DNA from: Gallionellaceae bacterium
GTDB lineage: Bacteria > Pseudomonadota > Gammaproteobacteria > Burkholderiales > Gallionellaceae
Assembly (NCBI GenBank): GCA_027448945.1
Contig: DAIDMQ010000001.1
Coordinates: 1-64,000, forward strand
Direction: 5' to 3'
Length of the DNA stretch: 64,000 bases
Of this stretch, positions 45,682 to 55,347 are shown piece by piece. Every line of letters begins with the position of its first letter. Positions within the stretch are counted from its first letter, which is position 1. Below the pieces are notes generated by a model. That model was not told the DNA's origin. It saw only the letters and a program-made list of their open reading frames with translations, and made no database searches. The position numbers and the translations under genes were made by a program.

Positions 45682-46467
45682 TTATTTGGAAAGGCGCCGG
45701 CGGAATAAAACCAGCGCGATGTAAAAAGCGATCAGGGCGTAGCACGCCAACACAACAACATGCAGCAAGACCTGAGGTGGCACTTTGTCGGTTAGCAAGG
45801 GTCTGGCCAGATCGATTGCGTGGGTTAACGGCAACCAGGCTGAGACGGCTTGCAGCCAGCCGGGCAACTGCGAGACCGGAAAAAATACCCCGCATAATAT
45901 CACCATAGGCGTGATGATCAGCGTGAAGTAGTACATGAAGAAGTCATAGCCGGGTGCCAGCGAGGTCATGATCAAGCCTAACGAGGCGAAGCATAGACCG
46001 ACCAAGAAGGCCAGCGGGATGATCCACAGCGACAGTGCAGAGTGCGTCAGCCCCATCACCCAGATCACCGCCAGCACGGCGAGACCGGACAACAGGCTCT
46101 TGCTGGCAGCCCAGATCATCTCGGAGAACACTACGTCGTCTAATGTGATGGGGGTATTGAGGATGGCTTCCCAAGTGCGCTGCTCATGCATCCGTGCGAA
46201 GCCCGAATACAGTGCCTCGAAGCTGGCGGAGTTCATCGTGCTGTAGCACACCGTCCCGGCAGCGAGGAAGGTGATGTAGGGGATGCCGTCTATGGCGGGC
46301 AACATGCCACCCAAACCATAACCCAAGCCCAACATATAAATGACCGGATCAGCCAGATGACCTAAGACGGAAGAGGCCGCCATCTTCTTCCACACCATGA
46401 AATTGCGTCGCCATATGGGCATAAAACGGCGGCTAAATTGCGGTAGCGCGTAGTGATTAGTGCGCAT
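45682..46467 (-). CDS. ABC-2 type transporter permease (NodJ-like)
   Basis: 261 residues with six helices and the ABC-2 pattern typical of NodJ and related exporters: GYGLGGML, SFEALYSGFARMHEQRTWEAIL and LTHAIDLARPLL. ATG 46467 is chosen because GGAGGA lies eight bases upstream; it is 11 bases inside the thioesterase gene. Its partner ATPase lies just beyond that gene. The substrate is unknown; NodIJ exports lipochitooligosaccharides in rhizobia, while related pairs in other bacteria have no assigned cargo. Confidence 0.87.
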   Translation of the reverse strand: MRTNHYALPQFSRRFMPIWRRNFMVWKKMAASSVLGHLADPVIYMLGLGYGLGGMLPAIDGIPYITFLAAGTVCYSTMNSASFEALYSGFARMHEQRTWEAILNTPITLDDVVFSEMIWAASKSLLSGLAVLAVIWVMGLTHSALSLWIIPLAFLVGLCFASLGLIMTSLAPGYDFFMYYFTLIITPMVILCGVFFPVSQLPGWLQAVSAWLPLTHAIDLARPLLTDKVPPQVLLHVVVLACYALIAFYIALVLFRRRLSK

Positions 46468-46933
46468 GGATTTTGTCCTCCGCGATGGCGGCGAGCGCGC
46501 GCGCAACCGGCACCACGCCATCACCCTTGGCAAATACACAACCCTTGGAAGTACCCGTTGCCACGATGCGCTCTCCTTGAGTGAAGGTGTGTTGCATATA
46601 CATATATTTCTCGTCGCGGTGGGTGACCTCTAGTCGAACTTGATAGAGGTCGAATAAGCGCAGCGGTTTTTTGTAAGTCATCGTGTGCTCGGCGATGAGC
46701 GGCATCCAGCCACGTTTGAACATCGTGCGCAGCAAGCCCGAGCGTATGAATAGATCAATGCGATTGAGGTCGCAGATGGTCAGATAGCGACCATTGTTCA
46801 TATGCATGGCGAGGTCTAGATCGTTGGGTAGCACACGCAGATTCAGTTCGCTCACGAAATGGTCGGGGTCATCCAGCCGTGCGCGGAACAGCGACAGTAT
46901 GTAGACATAAATCATTCTGAAAATAAGACTCAT
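46457..46933 (-). CDS. Hotdog-fold acyl-CoA thioesterase-like protein
   Basis: 158 residues of the 4HBT type. The N-terminus is hydrophobic ([16 protein letters not shown]) and may associate with the membrane. The core motif NDLDLAMHMNNGRYLTICDLNRID carries the active-site region, followed by HTMTYKKPLRLFDLY. It would hydrolyse an acyl thioester. It sits between the ATPase and permease genes of one ABC exporter and overlaps both, which ties its job to that transporter or its cargo. Confidence 0.83.
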   Translation of the reverse strand: MSLIFRMIYVYILSLFRARLDDPDHFVSELNLRVLPNDLDLAMHMNNGRYLTICDLNRIDLFIRSGLLRTMFKRGWMPLIAEHTMTYKKPLRLFDLYQVRLEVTHRDEKYMYMQHTFTQGERIVATGTSKGCVFAKGDGVVPVARALAAIAEDKIHAH

Positions 46934-47847
46934 CAGTCGCGCATCTCCCGCCCGGTGAGCTTTAGAAACACGTCCTCAAGGTTTGCCGGCCGATGCATGT
47001 AGCGCAATTCGTCCTGTCCCTGCAGATGCGCGACCAAGGGCTGTGCATCGTTGACATAGCAGAATACCGACTCCCCGCTGATCTCATGTCTATGTGCGAA
47101 TTGCGCCGCATAACGTTGCGCCCAGTCCGCCGAAGTTTCGCCGAATACCTCGACGACTTGCGGCTCGATGTTCTGTTCTATCAGCTCGCGCGGGGAGCCT
47201 GTCGAGATCAGTTTGCCGTTGTCCATCACCGCCAGGCGATGGCACAGTCGCTCGGCTTCTTCCATGAAATGTGTGGTGAGTAGCAGCGTCTTGCCTTGCG
47301 CGGTGAGCGCCCGCAAACGCTGCCAGATCAGATGGCGCGCCTGTGGGTCCAGCCCGGTGGTGGGCTCGTCCAGGAAGATGATTTCGGGGTCGTTCACGAG
47401 TGCGCGAGCCAAAGTCAGCCTGCGCTTCATGCCGCCCGATAAGGTCGGTACACGAGCCTCGCGCTTGGCGGTGAGATTCGCAAATTCCAGCAGAGCGGGG
47501 ATGCGCGCATGGATTTGCGCATCGATCATGCCGAAGTAGCGCCCATACACCAACAGGTTTTCGGTAACGGTGAAATCAGGGTCCAGATTGTCGAACTGCG
47601 GCACCACACCCACACGCAAGCGTGCGACACGCGCATCACCAGGCACTGCGTGTTGCAACAGATGCAGCTCGCCGCTATCGGGTGCGATCAGCCCCAGCAG
47701 CAAACGCAAGGTCGTGGTCTTGCCCGCACCGTTGGGGCCCAACAGTCCAAAGCATTCGCCTTTGCGGATATCCAGATCCAGACCATCCACCACACGCAGA
47801 TCGCCATAGGATTTTTGCAGGCCACGGGCTTTTATCACAGTGTTCAC
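46933..47847 (-). CDS. ABC transporter ATP-binding protein (NodI-like)
   Basis: 304 residues with Walker [11 protein letters not shown], signature [15 protein letters not shown] and Walker [14 protein letters not shown], followed by the H-loop [12 protein letters not shown]. It belongs to the DrrA/NodI exporter branch. It overlaps the upstream hydrolase gene by four bases and the thioesterase by three (TGATG). It should pair with the permease at 45682. Confidence 0.92.
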   Translation of the reverse strand: MNTVIKARGLQKSYGDLRVVDGLDLDIRKGECFGLLGPNGAGKTTTLRLLLGLIAPDSGELHLLQHAVPGDARVARLRVGVVPQFDNLDPDFTVTENLLVYGRYFGMIDAQIHARIPALLEFANLTAKREARVPTLSGGMKRRLTLARALVNDPEIIFLDEPTTGLDPQARHLIWQRLRALTAQGKTLLLTTHFMEEAERLCHRLAVMDNGKLISTGSPRELIEQNIEPQVVEVFGETSADWAQRYAAQFAHRHEISGESVFCYVNDAQPLVAHLQGQDELRYMHRPANLEDVFLKLTGREMRD

Positions 47848-48488
47848 AGCCCGCTCCCCAGGAAATGCTTGCGCACGATCTTGCGCAGTTGCGCCAGGCG
47901 CCCGTGGAAATAATGCCCGGCCTCCGGCAACACCACGATGGGCAGATGTTGCGGACGCGCCCAGTCCAGCACCTCACCCAGTGCCACGACCTCATCCTGC
48001 TCACCATGGATGACCAGCGTGTTGGGCGCGACCACGGGTGCGACGACCTTGAGCTCGGTGGTCGAAGCAAAGCGCCCCACCGCAGGGCCGGCCAGTACCA
48101 GATGTTTGGGATGCAGTTGGTTCGCGGCGCGGGTGGCGATATAGCCGCCGAAAGAAAATCCGGAGAGGATCAAAGGCAGGTCTTCGCCGAAGTGATCTTG
48201 TGCATAGCGCACCACGGCGATCATGTCTTGCAGTTCGCCGTCGCCGCCGGTGAACTCGCCTTCACTCGCGCCCACGCCACGGAAATTGAAGCGTAAGGTC
48301 ACGCAGCCCAGCTCGGTGAAAGTCTTGGCCAGGGTTGTCGCGACCTTGTTCTCCATCGTGCCACCCATCACGGGCAGAGGATGGGCAACCACCGCGATGG
48401 CGCGCGGCGCCTCATCCGAAATGTGCGCGATGCCCTCGATGTTGCCCGCCGTCCCCGCGACGGAGAATTTTTGCAGTGAGACGAGCAT
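47844..48488 (-). CDS. Alpha/beta hydrolase (dienelactone/KAN-type)
   Basis: 214 residues. Nucleophile elbow GFSFGG, an early [14 protein letters not shown] loop, [15 protein letters not shown], the acid region [10 protein letters not shown] and the catalytic His in [12 protein letters not shown] give a complete Ser-Asp-His triad. The type is common next to ABC exporters in betaproteobacteria; the substrate is unknown. It overlaps the genes on both sides. Confidence 0.87.
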   Translation of the reverse strand: MLVSLQKFSVAGTAGNIEGIAHISDEAPRAIAVVAHPLPVMGGTMENKVATTLAKTFTELGCVTLRFNFRGVGASEGEFTGGDGELQDMIAVVRYAQDHFGEDLPLILSGFSFGGYIATRAANQLHPKHLVLAGPAVGRFASTTELKVVAPVVAPNTLVIHGEQDEVVALGEVLDWARPQHLPIVVLPEAGHYFHGRLAQLRKIVRKHFLGSGL

Positions 48489-48799
48489 CAGATCTTCAGA
48501 CGTTCCACGATGCGACCGTGTTTGAGATGCTCTTCTATGATCTCGTCCAGATCGCTCTCATCCACATAGGTGTACCAAGTGCCTTCCGGATAAACCACGA
48601 TAACCGGGCCGTCATCGCAACGATCCATGCAGCCCGCCGAGTTGATGCGGATGCGATTCTCGTCGTTCGAGAGGCCGAGTGCTTTGACCTTGTCTTTGAC
48701 GTAATCGCGCATCTTTTGCGCGCCGTGGTTGTTGCAGCAACCGTCGTTATTGGCGCGCTGATTGGTGCAGAAAAAAACGTGTTTGTCGAAATGGCTCAT
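48488..48799 (-). CDS. Thioredoxin-like [2Fe-2S] ferredoxin
   Basis: 103 residues with cluster cysteines Cys11, Cys21/22, Cys57 and Cys61 (FFCTNQR, DGCCNNH, AGCMDRCDDGP). This is the pattern of the shethna/NuoE-like thioredoxin-fold ferredoxins. It would be a cytosolic electron carrier. The partner is not evident; HemJ downstream in the same operon needs an electron acceptor, which makes it a possible but untested partner. Confidence 0.88.
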   Translation of the reverse strand: MSHFDKHVFFCTNQRANNDGCCNNHGAQKMRDYVKDKVKALGLSNDENRIRINSAGCMDRCDDGPVIVVYPEGTWYTYVDESDLDEIIEEHLKHGRIVERLKI

Positions 48800-48814
48800 G
48801 GTGGCTCCGGCGGT

Positions 48815-49882
48815 TCATTGATAACGCACACGATACAGATGGAATATTAGCAGCGCGGGGAAGACTAGCGTGATGGTTTGCGCCAGACCGTTGTAGTTGA
48901 GCAGGTGGCCGTAATGCCAGTGATATACCGACATCGCCGCAGCGGGCGTGCTATCCAGCACGCCGTGCGCCACGACCAGATAGGCTGCGGTCAGCAGGGC
49001 ACCCGCCCGTATCATATGACCGTAAGCCATATGTCGCGACATCCACAACAACACCCCGCCACACAAGATGCCCAGCAAGGCCTCGCTGTTCATCCACAAC
49101 AACATCGCGGAAGACTTGAGTAACACTGCCGCGGTGATGAGCTTGATCACCGTCACACTGGCCAAAACCATCAGTAACACATTAATGACCGTTGCACGGT
49201 TGCGCAGCAGGGTCAGCAATAGCGTGCCCAGCATCAGCAGATTGAGCGCGACCGCCGAACTTTCCCAAACATCGAACGGCGCATCGGTGACGGCGGCGAA
49301 AGGCTGATGCGCCACTTCGCTGATGAACACATTGCCCAGCATCGGCAGCGAGGGATTGATCTGGCCGAACATCCACAACACCAACAGCGCCAGCCCGAAG
49401 TCCATACGCTTGCCGTGCAAAAACATCACATCGCGCGCGGCAGAGATACGATCATAGACGCGCGTCCAGCGTGTCATCCCCAGCGCGAGCAGGGCACCCA
49501 ACAAAGTCCCGCTCACATTGGTCAAGATGTCCATATTCGAACTCGTGCGGCTAGGCAAATACATCTGCAAGAACTCCATGCTCGCCGATAGCGCCAAGCC
49601 CAGCAGCGTGGCCAGTATCAAGGTGGTCTGGCCGGACAAACGTGCACGCATCGTCAGCCCGAGCAGCAGCCCAAAAGGCAGATAAGAGAGCAGATTGAGT
49701 ACCGCATCGAAAGCGGTATAGGTCAGCAACAAAGGCTCTTGCATCACCGCCAAGAAGTCCAAGCCCTGTTCTTGCCAGCCCGTAAAAGGCGAGAGGCTGG
49801 CATAAGCGATGAACAGCACATAACCAAGCACCAGCCATGTGCGCAGTCGGGCGCGGTTACCAGTGAGGAAAAGTTCATGCAT
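48815..49882 (-). CDS. VanZ-family membrane protein
   Basis: 355 residues with about ten predicted helices. The N-terminal half is a VanZ-like domain (YASLSPFTGWQ, DAVLNLLSYLPFGLLLG, SMEFLQMYLPSRTSSNMDILTNVSGTLLGALL). The second half is extra membrane sequence without an assigned domain. Function is not known beyond a distant link to teicoplanin resistance in VanZ. It is the first gene of the eight-gene operon running to rlmL. Confidence 0.87.
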   Translation of the reverse strand: MHELFLTGNRARLRTWLVLGYVLFIAYASLSPFTGWQEQGLDFLAVMQEPLLLTYTAFDAVLNLLSYLPFGLLLGLTMRARLSGQTTLILATLLGLALSASMEFLQMYLPSRTSSNMDILTNVSGTLLGALLALGMTRWTRVYDRISAARDVMFLHGKRMDFGLALLVLWMFGQINPSLPMLGNVFISEVAHQPFAAVTDAPFDVWESSAVALNLLMLGTLLLTLLRNRATVINVLLMVLASVTVIKLITAAVLLKSSAMLLWMNSEALLGILCGGVLLWMSRHMAYGHMIRAGALLTAAYLVVAHGVLDSTPAAAMSVYHWHYGHLLNYNGLAQTITLVFPALLIFHLYRVRYQ

Positions 49883-50246
49883 CGTTTGATTGTGCGGCCG
49901 GGGTCAAAAAGACCAAGCCTGGGGGGCGTGATTGCGTATTCATGCTTGGATTCTATCGCAGAACGAGGGAGGGTTCAGCGTAGAAGCGGCGGTTAATCCT
50001 GATGGTGAAGATTTGAGAACGAAAAAATTGACCATCATATGGACTGACAGTCAGCCATTGCTGCCTGTCATTACCTGCGCTTCGCCGGGCAGCTTCGGGG
50101 GGTTAAGCTGACCACTGAATCTGCATCAAAAGTCAGGCGGCCGGCTACATCGTCGATAAGCGACGGTCGCTATCATGAGCCAATATCCCGGGTAGTAGCC
50201 GCTCCGTACTACGCGAGGGTGGCAAAATAAGCCGCAGTTCCGAAAA
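49883..50246. other. Gene-free stretch between vanZ and sulP
   Basis: No ORF, tRNA or family A/B repeat was found. The stretch presumably holds the promoter of the vanZ operon near 49890-49950 and the end of the sulP transcript. Short imperfect hairpins occur near 50040-50110, but none has a T tract. The sequence looks like decayed non-coding DNA. Confidence 0.45.
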
Positions 50247-51767
50247 TCAACCCAAGCGATTGTCCGCCGGGTGGTACAACGGATCTTCCAGCACGTTGAC
50301 TTCTATCATGCCTTTCGCCTTGCCCAACAACTCCAGACAATCCGGGCTGAGGTGGCGCAGATGCAGTTTCTTGCCCAGTTGCGTATAGCGTTCCGCCAGC
50401 TGGTCGATGACTTCCAGCCCGGAATGGTCTTTGACGCGCGCATTGCGGAAGTCGATCACGACCTCTTCCGGATCATCTTTCGGCGTGAACAGGTTGAGGA
50501 AGTTCTGCGACGAGGCGAAAAACAGCGAGCCGTGCAGGTCGTATACCTTCCAGCCGTGCTCCTCGGTGGTGATGCGCACTTCCATGCTTTTGGCGTGCTC
50601 CCAGGCGAAAGCCAGTGCCGAGATAATCACGCCGATGACGACCGCCATCGCCAGATCAGTGAACACTGTCACGACGGTGACCGTGACACCAACAATGAGG
50701 TCGGTTCTGGGCACCTTGCCGAACAGGTTGAAGCTGCCCCACTCGAAGGTCTTTTCCGACACCACGAACATCAGACCGATCAGCGCGGCCAACGGGATCA
50801 TTTCTATCCATTCCGAGGCGAACAGAATGAACATCAGCAGGAACAGCGCGGCGGCGATACCGGAGAGATTCTTCACCGCGCCGTTTGTGACGTTGATCAT
50901 GCTCTGTCCTATCATCGCGCAACCGCCCATGCCGCCGAAGAAACCGGTGACCACATTGGCCACGCCCTGGCCGAGACAGGCGCGGTTGGGTTTGCCGCGC
51001 GTGTCGGTCATGGTGTCAATCAGGTTGAGCGTCAGCAGCGATTCGATCAGGCCGATGGCCGCGAGTATCAGACTGTAGGGGAACACGATCTGCAGCGTCT
51101 CCCAGTTCAGCGGGATTTCCGGCAGATGGAAGGCCGGCAAGCCGCCCGCGATGGAGGCCATGTCACCCACGGTTTTGGTGTCTATTCCGGCAAAGATCAC
51201 CAGCGCGGAAACGGTTGCGATTGCGGCCAGCGTCGAGGGAATGATGTTGGTCAGTTTGGGCAACAAATAGATGATCGCCATCGTCAGAGCGATCAGCCCC
51301 AGCATGGTGTATAGCGGCGCGCCCGTCATCCAGTTGGTCGTGCCGTCTGCACCAGCCACTTTGAAATGACTAAGCTGCGCGAGGAAAATCACAATGGCCA
51401 GACCATTCACAAAACCCAGCATCACCGGATGCGGCACCATGCGGATGAACTTGCCCAACTTTACCAGTCCGAACAGGATTTGCAGCACGCCCATCAGCAC
51501 CACGGTGGCGAACAAATATTCCACACCATGCTGCACCACCAGCGCGACCATCACCACTGCCAGCGCGCCAGCTGCCCCCGAGATCATGCCGGGACGACCA
51601 CCGATCAGCGATGTTATGAGGCTAACCATAAAAGCGGCATACAACCCAACCAACGGGTGTACATGGGCGACCAGTGCAAAAGCGATGGCCTCGGGCACCA
51701 GTGCCAATGCCACGGTAAGCCCGCTCAGGATATTGACCTTGGCTTCTGCAAAATTTTTGATATTCAT
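50247..51767 (-). CDS. SulP-family anion transporter with STAS domain
   Basis: Inner-membrane transporter of 506 residues. The SulP core (LSGLTVALALVPEAIAFALVA, GMISGAAGALAVVM) is followed by a C-terminal STAS domain (about 400-500). ATG 51767 has GGAG upstream. Family members carry sulfate or bicarbonate. A periplasmic carbonic anhydrase is also encoded in this window, which would suit bicarbonate, but the sequence alone does not decide. Confidence 0.92.
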   Translation of the reverse strand: MNIKNFAEAKVNILSGLTVALALVPEAIAFALVAHVHPLVGLYAAFMVSLITSLIGGRPGMISGAAGALAVVMVALVVQHGVEYLFATVVLMGVLQILFGLVKLGKFIRMVPHPVMLGFVNGLAIVIFLAQLSHFKVAGADGTTNWMTGAPLYTMLGLIALTMAIIYLLPKLTNIIPSTLAAIATVSALVIFAGIDTKTVGDMASIAGGLPAFHLPEIPLNWETLQIVFPYSLILAAIGLIESLLTLNLIDTMTDTRGKPNRACLGQGVANVVTGFFGGMGGCAMIGQSMINVTNGAVKNLSGIAAALFLLMFILFASEWIEMIPLAALIGLMFVVSEKTFEWGSFNLFGKVPRTDLIVGVTVTVVTVFTDLAMAVVIGVIISALAFAWEHAKSMEVRITTEEHGWKVYDLHGSLFFASSQNFLNLFTPKDDPEEVVIDFRNARVKDHSGLEVIDQLAERYTQLGKKLHLRHLSPDCLELLGKAKGMIEVNVLEDPLYHPADNRLG

Positions 51768-52105
51768 AATTTCTCCAAATGACAATACCGCCCGCAAGGG
51801 GGACGGCAACAATACGAACTCGGAAGTTAGCGCGACACACCGGCCGTAAGCCAGTTGGCGCAATCGATAGCGGAAGAGAGCTGCTAAAAGTTACATTGGA
51901 ATTGCTCGGATAATACAGTTTATGACGCCTGATTGTACCGCACTTGATGGCGCCTTTCCCCCGACTTGTCAGCCCGCACCCGGTCTATCCTGATTGTAAA
52001 ATTTGACTTCCCTAGTCCTGATGACTACCTGCCGCCGCCCATAGCGCTAGTGCTGCCGGCAGCATTCCAGGCTGGCGTGAGAGTCACTAACGGCGCTGTA
52101 AAAAT
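51768..52105. other. Gene-free stretch upstream of sulP
   Basis: No gene is supported. An open frame at 51966-52376 runs into the family A repeat and has no ribosome-binding site, so it is discounted. The sulP promoter should lie near 51790-51900. CCCTAG at 52011-52016 recalls a family B end, but the rest of the terminus is missing. Confidence 0.4.
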
Positions 52106-52378
52106 GGCTATTTGCATACTGAGGATGGAAACCGGATTTCCAGACCTAACGGAGAATTATCTGTTTTGTGAAAATACGGTTGGTTTTCGAATCAGGGAAA
52201 CGCTGCTTTGTGTGCTTGCCGTTCAGTCTTTGATGATCCTGACGGGTGCTCAGGATCGGCAAGAACCATTCGAATTCCAAACAAAACTGCAATTGGCCAA
52301 GATGCGATTTCCAATCACGAGGTCTGTTCAGGGAGTTCGGCTTAGAGGTTCAGTTCCAACCCTAGTTTGCAAATAGCC
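52106..52378 (-). repeat. Family A repeat, copy 2 (273 bp, MITE-like)
   Basis: Non-coding element bounded by the perfect 11-bp inverted repeat GGCTATTTGCA (52106-52116) and TGCAAATAGCC (52368-52378). Its reverse complement aligns with 17075-17412 along the whole length, apart from a 65-bp gap. No transposase is present, so it was probably moved by an element elsewhere. The right end abuts a family B terminus (GACTTATTCAGCGTTT at 52379-52394). No target duplication is evident. Confidence 0.78.
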
Positions 52379-52397
52379 GACTTATTCAGCGTTTACC
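52379..52397 (+). repeat. Family B repeat, solitary end
   Basis: GACTTATTCAGCGTTTACC matches the right end of the complete family B copy (57178-57196) with one change. The opposite end is not found nearby; family A copy 2 lies directly against it, which suggests that A inserted into or recombined with B. Confidence 0.6.
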
Positions 52398-52480
52398 CAA
52401 ATCGGTTAACACTATTCGGGCATCGAATTAGGATGTGCTAATATTTGCGTTTTGATTAACGTATGACGATGGAGCGCGAG

Positions 52481-52972
52481 ATGGAATATCCGGCAAGTGC
52501 AGCAGAACGCAAACTGGCGCAAGCGCCGCACAACCTTTTCGTCTCCGGACTGTTCCTCATTAACCTGACCATGACCCCGGCGGTCATCGCCCTCAAGCTG
52601 GGTTTAGCGGGCCTGCTATTTACCCTGTTTTGCTCAGCCTCCCTGCTGGCGTATATCTATCTGCGTAGTCGCAAACCTGCGGTTTGGTATGTGGCCGCGC
52701 ACTGGCGTTTGGCTTGGTCTCATAGTCGCATTTTGTTACTGGGATACAGCATCTCCGCAGTCCTGATTTTGCTGGCTTGGCTGGTCAGTCTGACCGCGCA
52801 TGAAGCCAGCATGGGTCACATCATGTGGACGGCGATGACACGCATCGCCCTGGTGCCGACCTTGATCTTCGTGATGGTGACTGCGGTGATGGGTGCCAAC
52901 GCGGTGGGTGTGGCGGGTCGCGGTGAAGTGCCTGAAAAGATCAGCAAAATCTTCCCGCCACCCGCCAACTAG
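52481..52972 (+). CDS. Small multi-pass membrane protein of unknown function
   Basis: 163 residues with four predicted helices (about 21-38, 42-62, 84-105, 120-145). ATG 52481 (MEYPASAAERKL) is favoured by GGAG at 52471-52474; an earlier ATG at 52463 has none. The family is not recognised. It converges on uvrD, and the two stop codons share the four bases CTAG at 52969-52972, so each transcript must run into the other gene's 3' end. Confidence 0.72.
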   Translation: MEYPASAAERKLAQAPHNLFVSGLFLINLTMTPAVIALKLGLAGLLFTLFCSASLLAYIYLRSRKPAVWYVAAHWRLAWSHSRILLLGYSISAVLILLAWLVSLTAHEASMGHIMWTAMTRIALVPTLIFVMVTAVMGANAVGVAGRGEVPEKISKIFPPPAN

Positions 52973-55152
52973 ATCGCTTCCAGCTTGGCGTACTCCAAAG
53001 ACAGCCACTTGCTGCCAGCGCGCTTGAAGTTGATTTGCACGCGCCCTTCGCTGCCACTACCTTCAGTATCTGTCACCACTCCCTCACCGAACTTCTGATG
53101 GAACACGCGCTGACCGATACGCCATAAGGCACCGGCAGCCTGAGTACGGGGCGTAATTGGGGCCGGCGCGGGCGCGCCATAACCCATACGCGGTGTATAG
53201 CCAGACGGGCTTGCGGATGCATAGCTACTATTGCGTTGCACGAAGCGCGGCGACAGCCATTGCAACAGTTGTTCCGGCAATTCGCCGAGAAAACTGGAGA
53301 CCATGCTGTAATTGGTCTTGCCGTGCAGCATGCGGCTTTGCGCAAAAGTCAGATACAACCTGCGTCGTGCGCGAGTGATGGCCACATACATCAAACGACG
53401 CTCTTCATCCAGATCACCGCTGTCCACACTGTTCTGATGCGGGAACAGCCCCTCTTCCAAGCCGGTGATGAACACGGTGTGGAACTCCAGCCCCTTGGCG
53501 GCATGCACCGTCATCAAATGCAATGCATCATCGCTATCTCCCGCCTGATGCTCACCGGATTCCAGCGAAGCATGTGTGAGGAATGCAGTGAGGCTGTCGT
53601 CTTCCGCCTCATGCACAAACAGGGTCGCGGCATTGATAAGTTCGTTCAAGTTCTCCAGGCGCTCTTCCGCTTCGCGTCGTTTGCCGGCGCTGGCCTTGTC
53701 GACCTCATATCCGGCGATCATGCCGCTGTGTTGCAACACATGATCGATGATCTCCGGCAGCGGCAGATCCCTGGTCGCGTTGCGCAGCGACTCAATCAGG
53801 CCCACGAAGGCCGACACCTTGCCTCCGGCACGTGCAGCAGCATCCCATAAGGTCGTAGAGTTCATGCGGGCCGATTCTTGCAACTGCTCTATGCTGCGCG
53901 CGCCTATGCCACGGGTAGGGAAGTTGATGATGCGCAACAGCGCGTTGTCGTCATCGGTGTTCTCCATCAAGCGCATATAAGCCATCGCATGCTTGATCTC
54001 TTGGCGCTCGAAAAACCGCAAACCGCCATACACGCGGTAAGACAAACCCGCCGACACCAAAGCGTGTTCAAGCACCCGTGATTGTGCATTCGAGCGATAC
54101 AGCAGCGCGATCTCGGTGAGGTTCACGCCCTCACGTTTGAGTTGATGTATCTCTTCGACGATGTACCTGGCCTCGTCCACATCGGTGCCCGACTCGTAGA
54201 TGCGGATCTTTTCGCCGCCGTTCTCCGAGGTCCACAGATTCTTGCCGAGACGGTTCTTGTTGTTGCTGATGAGCGCGTTGGCGGCATCCAGGATATTGCC
54301 GTGCGAGCGGTAGTTCTGTTCCAACTTGATGACGCTCTCGACATGGAAGTCACGCAACAGGTCCTGCATATTGCCCACGTTGGCGCCACGGAAGGCATAG
54401 ATGGACTGGTCATCGTCACCCACGGCAAATAGCGCGTTGTGCGCGCCGGCCAATAATTTCAGCCAGCGATATTGCAGGGGATTAGTGTCTTGAAACTCGT
54501 CCACCAGGATATGTTTGAAGCGCTCCTGGTAGTGTTCACGCAGCATGGCATTACGCGACAGCAATTCATAACATCGCAGCAGCAACTCGGAAAAATCCAC
54601 CACACCTTCGCGCTGACATTGCGCATCGTACTCGGCAAACACTTCCACCTTGCGGCGGGTATACGGGTCGTAGGCTTCCACTTCTTGCGCACGCAGACCT
54701 TGCTCCTTGCTGCCGCTGATAAAGTTTTGCATCTCGCGCGGCGGATACTTCTCATCGTCCACGTTCATTGCCTTCATCAAGCGCTTAATGGCCGAAAGTT
54801 GGTCGCCACTATCGAGGATCTGAAAAGTCTGCGGCAGATTGGCCTCGCGGAAATGCGCTCTGAGCATGCGGTTGCACAAGCCGTGGAAAGTGCCTATCCA
54901 CATCCCCCGGGTATTGATGGGCAACATCGCGGTAAGCCGCGTGACCATCTCCTTGGCGGCTTTGTTGGTAAAGGTTACCGCCAACAAGCCGTGGGGACTC
55001 ACGGCATTGCTACTGATGAGATGAGCGATGCGCGTCGTCAGTACACGGGTCTTGCCGCTCCCCGCACCGGCAAGGATTAGCGCAGATTGCGGGGGAAGGA
55101 CGACAGCGGCACGTTGTTCGGGATTGAGACCGGAAAGCAGGGAAGAATTCAT
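52969..55152 (-). CDS. uvrD: DNA helicase II UvrD
   Basis: 3'-5' superfamily 1 helicase for mismatch and nucleotide excision repair. ATG 55152 (MNSSLLSGLNPEQRAAV) gives 727 residues. Motifs in order are LILAGAGSGKTRVL, VTFTNKAAKEM, ILVDEFQDTN, VGDDDQSIYAFRGA, LEQNYRS, MTVHAAKGLEF and VAITRARRRLYL. The C-terminal Tudor-like segment (GEGVVTDTEGSGSEGRVQINF) that contacts RNA polymerase is present. Confidence 0.95.
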   Translation of the reverse strand: MNSSLLSGLNPEQRAAVVLPPQSALILAGAGSGKTRVLTTRIAHLISSNAVSPHGLLAVTFTNKAAKEMVTRLTAMLPINTRGMWIGTFHGLCNRMLRAHFREANLPQTFQILDSGDQLSAIKRLMKAMNVDDEKYPPREMQNFISGSKEQGLRAQEVEAYDPYTRRKVEVFAEYDAQCQREGVVDFSELLLRCYELLSRNAMLREHYQERFKHILVDEFQDTNPLQYRWLKLLAGAHNALFAVGDDDQSIYAFRGANVGNMQDLLRDFHVESVIKLEQNYRSHGNILDAANALISNNKNRLGKNLWTSENGGEKIRIYESGTDVDEARYIVEEIHQLKREGVNLTEIALLYRSNAQSRVLEHALVSAGLSYRVYGGLRFFERQEIKHAMAYMRLMENTDDDNALLRIINFPTRGIGARSIEQLQESARMNSTTLWDAAARAGGKVSAFVGLIESLRNATRDLPLPEIIDHVLQHSGMIAGYEVDKASAGKRREAEERLENLNELINAATLFVHEAEDDSLTAFLTHASLESGEHQAGDSDDALHLMTVHAAKGLEFHTVFITGLEEGLFPHQNSVDSGDLDEERRLMYVAITRARRRLYLTFAQSRMLHGKTNYSMVSSFLGELPEQLLQWLSPRFVQRNSSYASASPSGYTPRMGYGAPAPAPITPRTQAAGALWRIGQRVFHQKFGEGVVTDTEGSGSEGRVQINFKRAGSKWLSLEYAKLEAI

Positions 55153-55246
55153 CGCGAGATTATGCCACAGCAAGCCTTTTCGACATGAATTAGGCAGCCC
55201 AATGGGATGCTTAAATTCAAAATCCCAAACGGGGCAAGGCACACGC

Positions 55247-55273
55247 GCAGACACTTATTCAGCGTTTCCTGAG
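55247..55273 (+). repeat. Family B repeat, solitary end before the lipid genes
   Basis: GCAGACACTTATTCAGCG followed by TTTCCTGAG is the terminus found, inverted, at the left of the complete copy (56999-57024). No matching second end was found between here and uvrD. It lies 10 bp before the Pho-box-like sequence at 55284. Confidence 0.7.
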
Positions 55274-55283
55274 GAGTGCTCAA

Positions 55284-55301
55284 GTGTCATAAAGCGGTAA
55301 C
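55284..55301 (+). promoter_or_regulatory. Pho-box-like sequence upstream of the CBS-like gene and olsA
   Basis: GTGTCATAAAGCGGTAAC matches the E. coli PhoB consensus (CTGTCAT, four AT-rich bases, CTGTAAC) at 15 of 18 positions by my count. The repeat phase continues weakly with TGGCAGT at 55306. TAACGT at 55312-55317 could serve as the -10 element, placing transcription about 25 bases before the 55348 start. PhoB control is inferred. Confidence 0.55.
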
Positions 55302-55347
55302 ACCTTGGCAGTAACGTGCCACATCTTTACAGCAATTACTGGCCGAA

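Noticed and set aside
51966-52376. 136-codon plus-strand frame upstream of the 52481 gene
   Set aside because: Most of it is the non-coding family A repeat, it has no ribosome-binding site, and the frame is not preserved in the other copy at 17075-17412.
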